Origin: Lysobacterales bacterium
GTDB lineage: Bacteria > Pseudomonadota > Gammaproteobacteria > Xanthomonadales > Ahniellaceae
Assembly: GCA_016182785.1 (NCBI GenBank)
Contig: JACPFU010000023.1
Coordinates: forward strand, 186,001 to 250,000
DNA length: 64,000 nt
Direction of reading: 5' to 3'
How positions within the stretch are numbered: position 1 is the stretch's first letter; the number at the start of each line of letters is the position of its first letter. A model generated the notes under the pieces. The model saw nothing but the letters and a program-made list of their open reading frames with translations. It was not told where the DNA came from and made no database searches. Of the stretch, positions 28,454-37,844 are shown one piece after another. Made by a program: the position numbers and the translations under genes.

Positions 28454-31400
28454 ATGAAAATCCTGCTTCGCATTTTCTCCATCGCGCTTGTCTTGCACTG
28501 CGCACAAGCCATTGCCTCGGCGAGTGTGGCCGCGCCTAATGGCGAGTACCGCGAAGTCCAGAACGACCTGGTCGTGAAGGTCTTGAGCGGATCGGTGTCG
28601 GTGAAGCGCTCCTGGTTGAACGGTCGTTGGTACATCAACCCTACCTGGGCGGACCTGAAATTCACCTACGACGCGCTGGATGGATCGGTGAAGTCGATCG
28701 ACCGTGCCGGTGCGGTGTACGAGGGCACCGGCGATCTGTTCGGATTCGATGACCGTTTGACCATTCGCAAGACGTCCAGACAGGTGAATGGCGAGATCGT
28801 CACCGGCTGGCGCTGGAGCAACGCCGCGGGTGACTGGGTGGATTACGACGCGAACGGCAAGATCGAGGCGTATGGCGACCGCCACGACGTGTCGGTGCGC
28901 TTCGTGCGCAATGCGGATGGCTTGATCAGCGAAGTGCGCGATCGCCGCGACGCGCTGGTGTTGAGCTTCACCTACACGAACGGCAAAGTGTCGAAGATCA
29001 GCGACCGCGCGAACCGATCGGTGAACTACACCTGGACCGGTGGGAACTTGATGTCGGTCAAGGACGTACTCGGCCACGATTGGACGTACAGCTACGACGG
29101 CAACGGCCAGATCACGGGTGGCAAGGCGCCGGTGGGCGCAGACGGCGTGGTGCGCGACTGGTCGCTGACCTATGTCGCGAGCTACAAGGTGACGGGTGCG
29201 GCGGTGCCGGTGGGCGTGTCGTTCTCGGGCGTGGCCGGCCGCGATTTCCGCATCAGCCGCGTGGCGACGTTCAAGAACGAAGCCGGGCACACGTTCAACT
29301 ACGAGTACGACTACGACCGCGGCAAGCGCCAGTGGAGCTTCATCCGCATCAACCCCTCGGGCCGGCGCGAGGCCAGCGTGTATGACCTCGATGGTCGCAT
29401 CGTGCGCCAGGAAGAGGGTAATGTGGTCACCTACGACCGCACCAAGGACGGTGACCGGGTCGAGTACAGCAAGGACGAACGCGGCCAGATCACGCGGCGC
29501 GAACTGGACAGCACGCGCAACGTCACCAAGATCAGCTATCCGGACGGCACCTCGGAATCGTGGGTGTACCACCCGCGCTTCGCGTTCGCGACCGAGCACA
29601 CCGATGCGCGCGGGACGAAGACGACGTATCGCTACAACGACGTGGGCGATGTGGTCGAGAAGATCGAAGCGGTGGGCGAGCCGGAACAACGGACCACGAC
29701 CTATGCCTGGAACGCGCTCGGCCAGATGACGTCGATGACACTGAAGGGCGCGACCGAGGCTGAGGACGCAACCACTAGCTACACCTACGACGACCACGGC
29801 AACGTCGCGACGATCACCGATGCCGAGAACGTGACGACGCGCTACACCCACCACGTTACCGGCCAGGTCGAGACCACGACCGACGGCCGGGAGAAGCTGT
29901 GGACGAACCAGTACAACGCCGCCGGCTGGCTGATCAGTCGCAAGGACCCGATCCATCCGGCGACGACCTTCGGTTACGACAAGGTCGGCAATCGCATCAC
30001 GACGACGGATGCGGCGAGCCACATCACCACGTTCGAGTACGACGCGCTGAGCCGGTTGGTGAAGACGATCGACGCGAAGCAGGGCGAGAGCACGACCGAA
30101 TACAATCCGGATGGCTTGATCACGAGTCGAACCGATCAAAGCGGTCAGGCGACGACGATGCAGTACGACGTCCGCGGTCGGTTGTGGAAGGTGATCGACG
30201 GTGCGAACAACGTCACCGAGACGGTGTACGGCACGGCCGAGAACGCGCTGAACGGCCTGGTCGCGGCAATGCAGTACCCGACCTATCGCGAGGAATACAA
30301 GTACGACCCGCGCGGCCGACGCACGCAGACGATCCGCATCCTCTCGCCCGATCGCCGCGAGACCACGAGCACCGGTTACGACGCGAACGGCAACACGATC
30401 AGCAGCACCGACGCGCTCGGTCGCAGCACGCTGTATGCGTACGACAAGCTCAATCGTTTGACCGAGACGACCGACGCGCTCGGCGGAAAGACGAAATATG
30501 CGTACGACGCGCGCGACAACCTGCTGAGCCTGACCGATGCGAACAACAACACGCATCGCTTCAGCTATGACCGGCGCAACCGCGTCAAGACCGAAGCGCG
30601 ACCGCTTGGCCAGACGCATCGCTTTCGCTATGACGCGAACGGCAACCTGGTCGAGAAGATCGATGCGCGCAATCAGAAATCCGTCACGACCTATGACGAC
30701 GCCAATCAACGCACGATGGTCGACTACTTCCAGGCCAACAGCGAAGTCGCGCACAAGACCGTCACCTTCACCTACAACGAACGCGGCCTGCTGAGCGGCT
30801 ACGACGACCGCACTACCAGTGCGACCTACGGTTACGACGAACTCGGACGAAAGACCACCGAGACCGTCGACTACGGCCCGTTCACGCTCGGCCACAGCTA
30901 CACCTACAAGGCGAACGGCCAGAAGGCGAGTTACACCGCGCCGGACGGCACCATGATCGGCTACGACTACACGAATCACGGCCAACTCGCAGCCATCACG
31001 ATCCCGGACGAAGGCACGATCGCCTACAGCAACTTCCAGTGGAGCCGCCCGCAGACCATCACCTACCCCGGCAATATCGTGCGCACCCAGCGCTTCGATG
31101 CATTGATGCGCGCAGCCGCCATCCAGATCAAGAACGCCGCCGACCAAGTCCTGATGGACTACGGCTACGAATACGATGCTGTCGGCAACATCACGAAGAA
31201 GACGACCGAGCATGGCGTCTACCGCTACGGCTACGACGCACTCGATCGCCTGACCAGCGCCGACTACCCGAACGGCCAAAACAACGACCAGATCAACACG
31301 ACCTTCGCGCCGAACACCTTCCCGTTCCAGGACGACCAGTTCACTTACGACCTGCTCGGCAATCGCCTCACCGACCAGGCGCAAACGACTACGGCGCCGT

Positions 31401-32563
31401 GGCAGTACAACGCCAACAACGAACTGCTGAACTCGGCGATGAATGGGTACGCCTACAACGAGAACGGCAGCACCATCGAGAAGAAGCAACCGGACCAGAG
31501 CGTCGCGCAGCGTTACCTGTACAACACCGAAGAGCGCCTGAGCGAGGTCAAGGACGCGAACGATCAGACCATCGCGACCTACACCTACGACCCGTTCGGT
31601 CGACGCCTGTGGAAGACCGTCGCGCCGAACCAGCCGGGCAATGACTCAGTCACACCAAGAACGACCTACCTGTACTACACCGATGAAGGTTATGCGGCCG
31701 AGTACACGCACGCCGGCAATCATCCGAACAGCGAAGCGAGCATCACGCCGACGCTGAGCCAGCTCTACCTGTTCGCCCCACGGGGTCTGTGGTCGAATGG
31801 CCAGATCGCGATCAAACAAGCTGCCGACACCGCTGGCTGGCGCTACCTCGAAACCGACCACCTCGGCACTCCGCACGGCCTGATCAGCAAGGCCGGCAAC
31901 AAGACCACCGATCTGCGCGCGAATGCGTTCGCCCAAATTGAGATCACCGGCGAACCGTTGCCGCTGCGCTATGCCGGGCAGGTCGAAGATGTCGAAGTCG
32001 ATAGCCACTACAACTTCCACCGCAACTACGGTGCAGACGTGGGGCGCTATCTGCAGAGCGATCCGATCGGGCTCAAGGGAGGACTCCAGCTCTTCTCGTA
32101 TGCGTTGAACAATCCCAACCGCTTTACAGATGAGTGGGGGTTGGATGTGAAATGGTCCGGCAGCATGTCTAGCATCAGTTTCGGAGAGCTCCTGAATGGC
32201 GGCTTTGCCGGCTACACGTTGACTTCCGAGTGCAAGTGCGGAATCAGGGTCACAGTCGCCGGGAAGGTGATTTCCGTTGGGGTCGGGTTTAGCCTGATTC
32301 CGGTCAGCGCGACCATTGGAGGCGAGAGTTCTTTCAAGGACAGTTCGGCGTGTCCGAGTGCCAGTGCTCCTGCCGGAGGAGCGTTCTCGGTGTCAGGTGG
32401 CGCACCTTTTTTTGCGTGCGGGGTGACGATACTTGGCAGTCTGGAGTCTGTTGGGTGCGGTGGCACGGGGTCCGGCGGCGGTCTCATCGTCGATTCAGGT
32501 GTTAGTGCGCTATTTGGGATCAGCACTGTGCTATTCAGCAAGACCGAATGCTGCTCGGAGTGA
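28454..32563 (+). CDS. Exported RHS/YD-repeat protein
   Basis: 1369 aa from ATG 28454, which directly starts a signal peptide (MKILLRIFSIALVLHCAQA). An in-frame ATG at 28403 overlaps the previous stop, has GGAGG 6 nt upstream, and would add 17 residues, so the start is uncertain. After an N-terminal domain come many YD repeats (YDALSRLVKT, YDANGNTISS, YDKLNRLTET) that build an RHS cocoon. The RHS core ends in GRYLQSDPIGLKGG and NNPNRFTDEWGL near residue 1225. The last 140 residues are a variable tip, Gly/Ser-rich with Cys pairs (CKCG, CCSE), matching no toxin I recognise. Having a Sec signal rather than PAAR or VgrG context, it is probably exported by the general route. Confidence 0.85.
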   Translation: MKILLRIFSIALVLHCAQAIASASVAAPNGEYREVQNDLVVKVLSGSVSVKRSWLNGRWYINPTWADLKFTYDALDGSVKSIDRAGAVYEGTGDLFGFDDRLTIRKTSRQVNGEIVTGWRWSNAAGDWVDYDANGKIEAYGDRHDVSVRFVRNADGLISEVRDRRDALVLSFTYTNGKVSKISDRANRSVNYTWTGGNLMSVKDVLGHDWTYSYDGNGQITGGKAPVGADGVVRDWSLTYVASYKVTGAAVPVGVSFSGVAGRDFRISRVATFKNEAGHTFNYEYDYDRGKRQWSFIRINPSGRREASVYDLDGRIVRQEEGNVVTYDRTKDGDRVEYSKDERGQITRRELDSTRNVTKISYPDGTSESWVYHPRFAFATEHTDARGTKTTYRYNDVGDVVEKIEAVGEPEQRTTTYAWNALGQMTSMTLKGATEAEDATTSYTYDDHGNVATITDAENVTTRYTHHVTGQVETTTDGREKLWTNQYNAAGWLISRKDPIHPATTFGYDKVGNRITTTDAASHITTFEYDALSRLVKTIDAKQGESTTEYNPDGLITSRTDQSGQATTMQYDVRGRLWKVIDGANNVTETVYGTAENALNGLVAAMQYPTYREEYKYDPRGRRTQTIRILSPDRRETTSTGYDANGNTISSTDALGRSTLYAYDKLNRLTETTDALGGKTKYAYDARDNLLSLTDANNNTHRFSYDRRNRVKTEARPLGQTHRFRYDANGNLVEKIDARNQKSVTTYDDANQRTMVDYFQANSEVAHKTVTFTYNERGLLSGYDDRTTSATYGYDELGRKTTETVDYGPFTLGHSYTYKANGQKASYTAPDGTMIGYDYTNHGQLAAITIPDEGTIAYSNFQWSRPQTITYPGNIVRTQRFDALMRAAAIQIKNAADQVLMDYGYEYDAVGNITKKTTEHGVYRYGYDALDRLTSADYPNGQNNDQINTTFAPNTFPFQDDQFTYDLLGNRLTDQAQTTTAPWQYNANNELLNSAMNGYAYNENGSTIEKKQPDQSVAQRYLYNTEERLSEVKDANDQTIATYTYDPFGRRLWKTVAPNQPGNDSVTPRTTYLYYTDEGYAAEYTHAGNHPNSEASITPTLSQLYLFAPRGLWSNGQIAIKQAADTAGWRYLETDHLGTPHGLISKAGNKTTDLRANAFAQIEITGEPLPLRYAGQVEDVEVDSHYNFHRNYGADVGRYLQSDPIGLKGGLQLFSYALNNPNRFTDEWGLDVKWSGSMSSISFGELLNGGFAGYTLTSECKCGIRVTVAGKVISVGVGFSLIPVSATIGGESSFKDSSACPSASAPAGGAFSVSGGAPFFACGVTILGSLESVGCGGTGSGGGLIVDSGVSALFGISTVLFSKTECCSE

Positions 32564-32775
32564 CCTGCATCCATTGCGGATCCCGATTAGTGCCGAAGCT
32601 CAGTGAAGAAGCTTGCATACCGGATGCAGGGTCGGCTTGGGGCCAGGCTTGCAGGCCATGAGGGCGTGCGCAAGTGGCGGCGCCATGTTCGCGCGAGCAA
32701 TCGCGGCCCTTCTTGTTGTTCGGCACCGCAGGCAGCGTGCCTCGCGGGGTCTGCGACCAGAACCGGAGGAAGCCC
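32564..32775. other. Gap after RHS gene
   Basis: No immunity-type ORF is visible. Contains the second copy (32693-32711) of the 19-bp GCGAGCAATCGCGGCCCTT sequence also found just after tRNA-Phe. Confidence 0.5.
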
Positions 32776-33345
32776 ATGCGACTCGCACTGTTTGCCCCGC
32801 TCGCCCTGTGCGGATTGTTCGCCGCGACGGCGGCCCGCGCCGAAGTCGACGAATCGCTCGACTACCTCTACTACGACGTCTACCACCAGCGCGGACAGCT
32901 GTTGCACAAGGCGATCACGCGCGCATCCACCGTCAGCAAGGGCAAGGGCTACCACGGTTTCACCGAGTGGAAGGTGCGCTGGAACTTCCGCTGGGACTCC
33001 GACCGCTCGGGTCGCTGCCACATCACCAGCGTGAACGTGGTCGCCGAGGGCACGATCACGCTGCCGGCGCTGCACACCGACGATGCGCGCGCCCAGCAGA
33101 ACTTCGATCGCTACATCGAGGCACTGGAAACGCACGAGCTGGGCCACTTCCGCTTCGCGCAGGACGCCGCAGCCGCCATCGAAATCGCCATTGGCGACAT
33201 GGGCGAGCGCGCCAGCTGCGCACGCCTGGAAGCCGACGCGAATGCCCTCGGCCACGCCATCCTCGCCGAAGCCATCCGCGACGAGAAGGACTACGACCTG
33301 CGCACCGACCACGGCAAGACCCAGGGCGCACGGATCTCTGGTTAG
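32776..33345 (+). CDS. Secreted DUF922 family protein (putative Zn protease)
   Basis: 189 aa. Signal peptide cleaved after AARA. Contains the zinc-metalloprotease-like motif THELGH followed by FRFAQDAA, the hallmark of DUF922 (predicted secreted Zn-dependent protease). CHITS and SCARLEAD provide two Cys for a disulfide. ATG 32776 has GGAGGA 5 nt upstream; in-frame ATG 32674 is rejected because it would precede the signal peptide. Monocistronic. Not an obvious RHS immunity protein. Confidence 0.8.
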   Translation: MRLALFAPLALCGLFAATAARAEVDESLDYLYYDVYHQRGQLLHKAITRASTVSKGKGYHGFTEWKVRWNFRWDSDRSGRCHITSVNVVAEGTITLPALHTDDARAQQNFDRYIEALETHELGHFRFAQDAAAAIEIAIGDMGERASCARLEADANALGHAILAEAIRDEKDYDLRTDHGKTQGARISG

Positions 33346-33499
33346 GCGCGCCAGACAGCGATCCCCGCGGTCCCGCAAGTCCCGCTGCGCCCAAACCGCA
33401 GGCCCGGGATCTCATGGACTTGCACGGGCACGAGAACGGACGCTGGATCCGGGTCCGTCTCGTTTCATGTGGATGGATCGCAAGGGTTGCTTGAGTCGA

Positions 33500-34621
33500 T
33501 CACGTTCCCCTTGCCGGCGGCGGGCGGAGGCGCAGCAGCAGGCCTTGGGTTTCGGTGAGGAGGTAGAGGGCGCTGTCGGGGCCTTGGCGGACGTCGCGGA
33601 TGCGGTCTTTGCGGTGGGCGAGCAGGCGTTCTTCGTGGACGACCTTGCCGTGCTGCAGTTCGAGGCGTGCGAGCAGGGTGAATTTCAGGGCGCCGACGAA
33701 CAGGTGGCCGTTCCAGGCGCCGGCGGCTGGGGTGCTGAGAAAGGCCATGCCGCTGGGGGCGATCGATGGGGTCCACTGGTGCAGCGGTTGTTCCATGCCG
33801 GTCTTGGCCGTGCCTTCGCCGATCTTCGGGCCGTAGTATTCGCGTCCGTTGGTGATCACTGGCCAGCCGTAGTTCGCGCCTTTGCGGATAAGGTTGATCT
33901 CGTCGCCGCCGCGCGGGCCGTGTTCGTGTTCGAACAGTTCGCCGGTGATGGGATGCAGCGTCAGGCCCTGCGGGTTGCGATGGCCGTAGCTCCACACCGA
34001 CGGATCGGCGCCGGCGCGGCCGACGAAGGGATTGTCCTCGGGCACGGTGCCGTCGCGGGCGATGCGGATGATCTTGCCGTAGGTCTTGTCGAGTTGCTGG
34101 GCGCGATCGCGATGGTCGCCGCGTTCGCCGACGCTGGCGTAGAGGAAGCCATCGCGGCCGATGACGATGCGCGAGCCGAAGTGCTGGCCTCCGTCGTAAC
34201 CCGGTTGCTGCCGAAACAGCACGCGCAGGTTTGCGAGCGTGCCCGGTTCCAGCCGTGCGCTGGCGATCGCGGTGTGCGCACCCTCCGCTCCCGGCGCAGC
34301 GTAGGAAAAGTACAGCGTGCGATTGCTGGCGAAGTCGGGATCGAGCACCACGTCGAGCAGGCCGCCCTGGCCGTTGGCGTAGACCTCGGGTACACCGGCC
34401 AGCGGCGCGCCGATGCGTCCGTCCGGCTCGATGATGTGCATCGTGCCGCCGCGTTCGGTGATCAGGAACCGGCCGTCCGGCAGGAACGCCAACGCCCAGG
34501 GACTGTTCAGGCCGCGCGCGATGGTGCGGATCTCGACCGGCCCGAGTTCGCTGTCGATCACCTCGACTGGCGCGGCGCGCGCCGACAGCGCCGCGAGCAA
34601 CAGCAGGATCAGAATGCGCAT
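33500..34621 (-). CDS. PQQ-dependent aldose sugar dehydrogenase, secreted
   Basis: 373 aa. Signal peptide (LLLLLAALSARA) then a six-bladed GSDH/YliI-type propeller. Motifs: PWALAFLPDGRFLITER, GGQHFGSR (catalytic His), GHRNPQGL, EHGPRGGDEIN. Family members oxidise aldose sugars with PQQ in the periplasm. The start at 34621 has GGAG 7 nt upstream and a TATGCT -10-like box (34653-34648). Divergently placed to the NTF2-like gene. Confidence 0.88.
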   Translation of the reverse strand: MRILILLLLAALSARAAPVEVIDSELGPVEIRTIARGLNSPWALAFLPDGRFLITERGGTMHIIEPDGRIGAPLAGVPEVYANGQGGLLDVVLDPDFASNRTLYFSYAAPGAEGAHTAIASARLEPGTLANLRVLFRQQPGYDGGQHFGSRIVIGRDGFLYASVGERGDHRDRAQQLDKTYGKIIRIARDGTVPEDNPFVGRAGADPSVWSYGHRNPQGLTLHPITGELFEHEHGPRGGDEINLIRKGANYGWPVITNGREYYGPKIGEGTAKTGMEQPLHQWTPSIAPSGMAFLSTPAAGAWNGHLFVGALKFTLLARLELQHGKVVHEERLLAHRKDRIRDVRQGPDSALYLLTETQGLLLRLRPPPARGT

Positions 34622-34716
34622 GCGCCGTCTCCTTCCGCGAAGCGCCGAGCATAGCCGCGTCGGATTGCGTCGCGCCTCGTGCCTCGCCATGCTCGCCGCA
34701 CCAGGCGAGGGCGACG

Positions 34717-35208
34717 ATGAACGAGTTTCCACAGAAGGATCGGATCACGCGCTTCTACGCGGCGTTCCGGGAACTGGACGGCGCGGCGATGCAGGCGGCC
34801 TACGCGGCGGATGCCGAGTTCAGCGACGAAGTGTTCACGCTGCGCGGTCGCGAGGAAATCGGCGCGATGTGGCGCATGTTGTGCAGCGCGGTGCAGGACA
34901 AGGGTCGCGCCGACTGGAAGCTCGAGTTCAGCGGCATCGACTGCGACGACGAAGTCGGCGTCGCGCACTGGGAGCCGACCTATCGTTTCAGCGCCACCGG
35001 CCGCATCGTGCACAACATCATCGACGCCGAGTTCGCGTTCGACCGCGACGGCCTGATCCGCAAGCACCGCGATCGTTTCGACTTCTGGCGCTGGTCGCGG
35101 CAAGCGCTCGGATTGCCCGGCGCGTTGTTGGGCTGGTCGCCGCTGCTGCGCAACAAGGTGCGCGCGCAGGCGGCGGCCAACTTGGCCAGGTATCGCGCCC
35201 GCGGCTGA
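34717..35208 (+). CDS. NTF2-like (SnoaL-type) protein
   Basis: 163 aa. The N-terminal 120 residues fit the cone-shaped NTF2/SnoaL fold (ITRFYAAFRELDGAAM, ADAEFSDEVF, and the [11 protein letters not shown] end common to SnoaL-like proteins). No catalytic residues assignable; ligand unknown. Its last 160 or so bases recur nearly unchanged at 37626-37787, beyond the next gene. That makes the 3' end a likely recombination site. Confidence 0.8.
   Translation: MNEFPQKDRITRFYAAFRELDGAAMQAAYAADAEFSDEVFTLRGREEIGAMWRMLCSAVQDKGRADWKLEFSGIDCDDEVGVAHWEPTYRFSATGRIVHNIIDAEFAFDRDGLIRKHRDRFDFWRWSRQALGLPGALLGWSPLLRNKVRAQAAANLARYRARG
35037..35198 (+). repeat. 162-bp direct repeat, copy A (3' end of NTF2-like gene)
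   Basis: Matches 37626-37787 at 160 of 162 positions by my alignment. Both differences (35100 G/A, 35103 A/G) are synonymous. Confidence 0.93.
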
Positions 35209-35244
35209 GGTCGCAGCGGCTGCGCTTGCAGCTCAACCGCGCGT

Positions 35245-35272
35245 TTGACGGCATGGGTCATCAGCGTAGACT
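35245..35272 (+). promoter_or_regulatory. Promoter of the 758-aa secreted repeat protein
   Basis: TTGACG (35245-35250), 16-bp spacer, TAGACT (35267-35272), GCGGC discriminator. Predicted start near 35279, about 42 nt before ATG 35321 with an AAGGAGG ribosome site. Confidence 0.65.
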
Positions 35273-35320
35273 GCGGCGAGGCGTGGCTTTGGATGTCCTG
35301 TCCTCAGCCAAGGAGGCCCA

Positions 35321-37597
35321 ATGAAGCAGCTGTCAGCGCGTGGCCGAATGGGTCACTGGTTGGTCTGGTGGTTGGTTGGCGCCTTTCCGCCGACGCTGGC
35401 AGCGGCGGTGTACCTGATCGACCCGGGCGTGGTGCCGATTCCCTCCACGATCGGTCGCAACTCTCATCTGGTGCTTGATGCGTCCGGCTATCCGGTCGTC
35501 GTCTTCAGCGACCAGATCAACAGTGATCTTTTCCTGCTTCGCTGCAACGACCCCGCGTGCAGTGGTGGCGACGACCATATCCGAGTCCTGGCGGCCGACG
35601 TCGAGGGCGACAATCCGCGGATCGTCCTGGATGCCTCGAACCATCCCGTTGTCACCTACTTCCGTGGCATCGACGCCAGCATGGTGCTGTTGCGCTGCAA
35701 TGACCCGATCTGCGCGGGTGCGGACGAAGTGTTGACCGTGCTCGACCCTGGCGGCTCGGGTGCCTCGAGCGATGTGCTGCTGGATGGCGCTGGTAACCCG
35801 GTGGTCGCATGGTTCGACAACAGCACGGATTCCCTCGTGTTGGTCGACTGCAACGATCCCGCCTGTCTATCCGAAACCGCCAGCGTGGTGTCGGCGGGCG
35901 AAGGCGTGATCGGCTACGTCTCGATGGTGCTGGATGGTGTCGGTCGCCCGGTGATCGCATTTCAGGGCCTCGGTTTCGACCTGCGGCTGACGCACTGCAA
36001 CGACCTTGCGTGCGCGGGTGCGGATGACGCGGCGCACACCCTCTACACCACGCCCAGCCAAACGCCCGATGTCCGATTGCTGCTCGATGCTTCGGGCAAC
36101 CCGGTGATCGGTTTTACTGACGCCGCAGGGAGTGGCGCCGTGATGCTGATCCACTGCAACGATTCGGCCTGTATCGGCAGCAACGAGTCGGTTCAGAGCG
36201 TAGCGGTGGGCCGGTCATCGTCGATGGCGATGGACGGCGCCGGACGTCCGGCATTCGCCTTCCGCGACGGGTCGTTGCTCAAGAGCGCACGCTGCAATGA
36301 TTTCAATTGCGCCGGCGGCAATGAGCTGATCACCACGGTGACCAGTGACTACAACAGCTTCGAGACCTCGATGGCACTGGATGCGAGCGGCTACCCGGTG
36401 GTCGCGAGCGGCACTTCGTTTTGCTGCCCGCAGCAGGGCGGCGTCCGCATCAACCATTGTGCGGACGAGTTCTGCTCCACCGCCACGAGCATCGCCATCA
36501 CCGAGCAGAAGATTGATGTCGGGCGCTCCAGTTCGATCGTTCGCTCGTCCGGCGGCACGCTGTTCGTCGCCTATTGGGGTGCGGGCGACCTGCGCCTGCG
36601 TGCGTGCCAGTCGCCCGCCTGCGACCAGTTGGGTGATCCACTGACCGTGGTCGAGTCGACCGGGGATGTCGGAGCCGACACGTCGATGGTGCTGGCCGCG
36701 GACGGGCTGCCGGTGATCGCCCATTGGGACGTCGGCAACGATGCGTTGCGGCTCGTCGACTGCGGCAATGCCGCCTGCACGACCGCCGCGACGGCGGCCG
36801 TCACCGCGATTGGCGAGGGCGGGCGCAGTCCCTCGCTGGCGCTCGATGCTGGTGGCCGGCCCGTGGTCAGCTATTCCGCTCAAGTCACCGACTCGCTCAA
36901 GCTGGCGCATTGTGCCGTGCCCACATGCATCAGCTTCTCGAACAGCATTGAGGTGATCGATCCCGGCCCGGACGCGAGTGGCACCGCGCTCGCGCTCGAT
37001 GCCGCCGGCAACCCGATCGTCGCATTGCATGCATCCAGTCTCGGCGCCTTGGCCGTGGCGCACTGCAATGATCCGAATTGCAGCCTCGCCGTCGGCGGCG
37101 GCGAGAGCGTGGTGATCCCCGATCCCGGGCCGGGCGTCGGCAGCGCGCCGGCCATCCATCTCGATGCCGCAGGGCGGCCCTTGATCGCCTACTACGACCA
37201 GGCCCAAGGCGACCTCAAGTTCTCCGCCTGCGGCGATGTCGGCTGTACACCGGCGCTCGCCAGCGTGATCACGCTCGATGATGGTGGCGGCGCGGATGTC
37301 GGATCCAATCCTGCGATCGATCTGGATGACAGCGGCCGACCAGTGATCGCCTACCATGACGCGACAGCGGGCGCCCTGCGTCTGGCGGGATGTGCAACCC
37401 CGACGTGCGACGCTGGCCGAATCATCGTCGTGGTCGACGATGTCGGCTTCACCGGCCTTGAACCGGCGCTGGTCGTGGCCGGCGCGATGGTCTACGTCTC
37501 TTACTACGACAAGGACCTGACTGGCCTCAAATTGGCGGAGGTACCGCTGTCGGCGTTCGCGGCCGACATCTTCCAGGACGGCTTCGAGTCCGAATAG
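35321..37597 (+). CDS. Secreted tandem-repeat (propeller-like) protein
   Basis: 758 aa. N-terminal signal with Trp-rich core ([12 protein letters not shown]). The mature protein is about a dozen 45-55-residue repeats with consensus LDASGxPVVxYxD then LxxxHCNDxxC. The C-x4-C pairs suggest a disulfide-stapled beta propeller or similar. It ends [11 protein letters not shown], a short acidic-aromatic tail I have the impression recurs on exported proteins of this order. Very strong ribosome site (AAGGAGG). The gene with its own promoter lies between the two 162-bp repeats, as if inserted as a unit. Function unknown. Confidence 0.75.
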   Translation: MKQLSARGRMGHWLVWWLVGAFPPTLAAAVYLIDPGVVPIPSTIGRNSHLVLDASGYPVVVFSDQINSDLFLLRCNDPACSGGDDHIRVLAADVEGDNPRIVLDASNHPVVTYFRGIDASMVLLRCNDPICAGADEVLTVLDPGGSGASSDVLLDGAGNPVVAWFDNSTDSLVLVDCNDPACLSETASVVSAGEGVIGYVSMVLDGVGRPVIAFQGLGFDLRLTHCNDLACAGADDAAHTLYTTPSQTPDVRLLLDASGNPVIGFTDAAGSGAVMLIHCNDSACIGSNESVQSVAVGRSSSMAMDGAGRPAFAFRDGSLLKSARCNDFNCAGGNELITTVTSDYNSFETSMALDASGYPVVASGTSFCCPQQGGVRINHCADEFCSTATSIAITEQKIDVGRSSSIVRSSGGTLFVAYWGAGDLRLRACQSPACDQLGDPLTVVESTGDVGADTSMVLAADGLPVIAHWDVGNDALRLVDCGNAACTTAATAAVTAIGEGGRSPSLALDAGGRPVVSYSAQVTDSLKLAHCAVPTCISFSNSIEVIDPGPDASGTALALDAAGNPIVALHASSLGALAVAHCNDPNCSLAVGGGESVVIPDPGPGVGSAPAIHLDAAGRPLIAYYDQAQGDLKFSACGDVGCTPALASVITLDDGGGADVGSNPAIDLDDSGRPVIAYHDATAGALRLAGCATPTCDAGRIIVVVDDVGFTGLEPALVVAGAMVYVSYYDKDLTGLKLAEVPLSAFAADIFQDGFESE

Positions 37598-37625
37598 GTC
37601 CACCGACACAGGATGCGTGGTTTGA

Positions 37626-37797
37626 GTTCGACCGCGACGGCCTGATCCGCAAGCACCGCGATCGTTTCGACTTCTGGCGCTGGTCGCGACAGGCGCTCGG
37701 ATTGCCCGGCGCGTTGTTGGGCTGGTCGCCGCTGCTGCGCAACAAGGTGCGCGCGCAGGCGGCGGCCAACTTGGCCAGGTATCGCGCGAAGTGCTGA
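37626..37797 (+). pseudogene. 3' fragment of an NTF2-like gene
   Basis: Contains copy B of the 162-bp repeat and keeps the reading frame to a TGA at 37795-37797 (end RYRAKC). No start or 5' part is present: upstream is only the end of the secreted repeat gene. Either a remnant of a tandem paralogue or a duplicated target left by insertion of the 35.2-37.6 kb segment. Confidence 0.8.
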
Positions 37798-37844
37798 TCG
37801 GACCGGCCCACGTGGTCGCCCCGTGGCTGCGCCCGCTCGCGATC

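Noticed and set aside
15761..32775. Search for a duplicated tRNA-Phe 3' end as island att site
   Set aside because: No second copy of the tRNA T-arm or acceptor sequence was found near 32.6 kb; only the 19-bp terminator sequence recurs.
32564..32775. Immunity gene for the RHS protein
   Set aside because: No open frame of useful length with a start and ribosome site; the DUF922 gene that follows is a signal-peptide metalloprotease-like protein.
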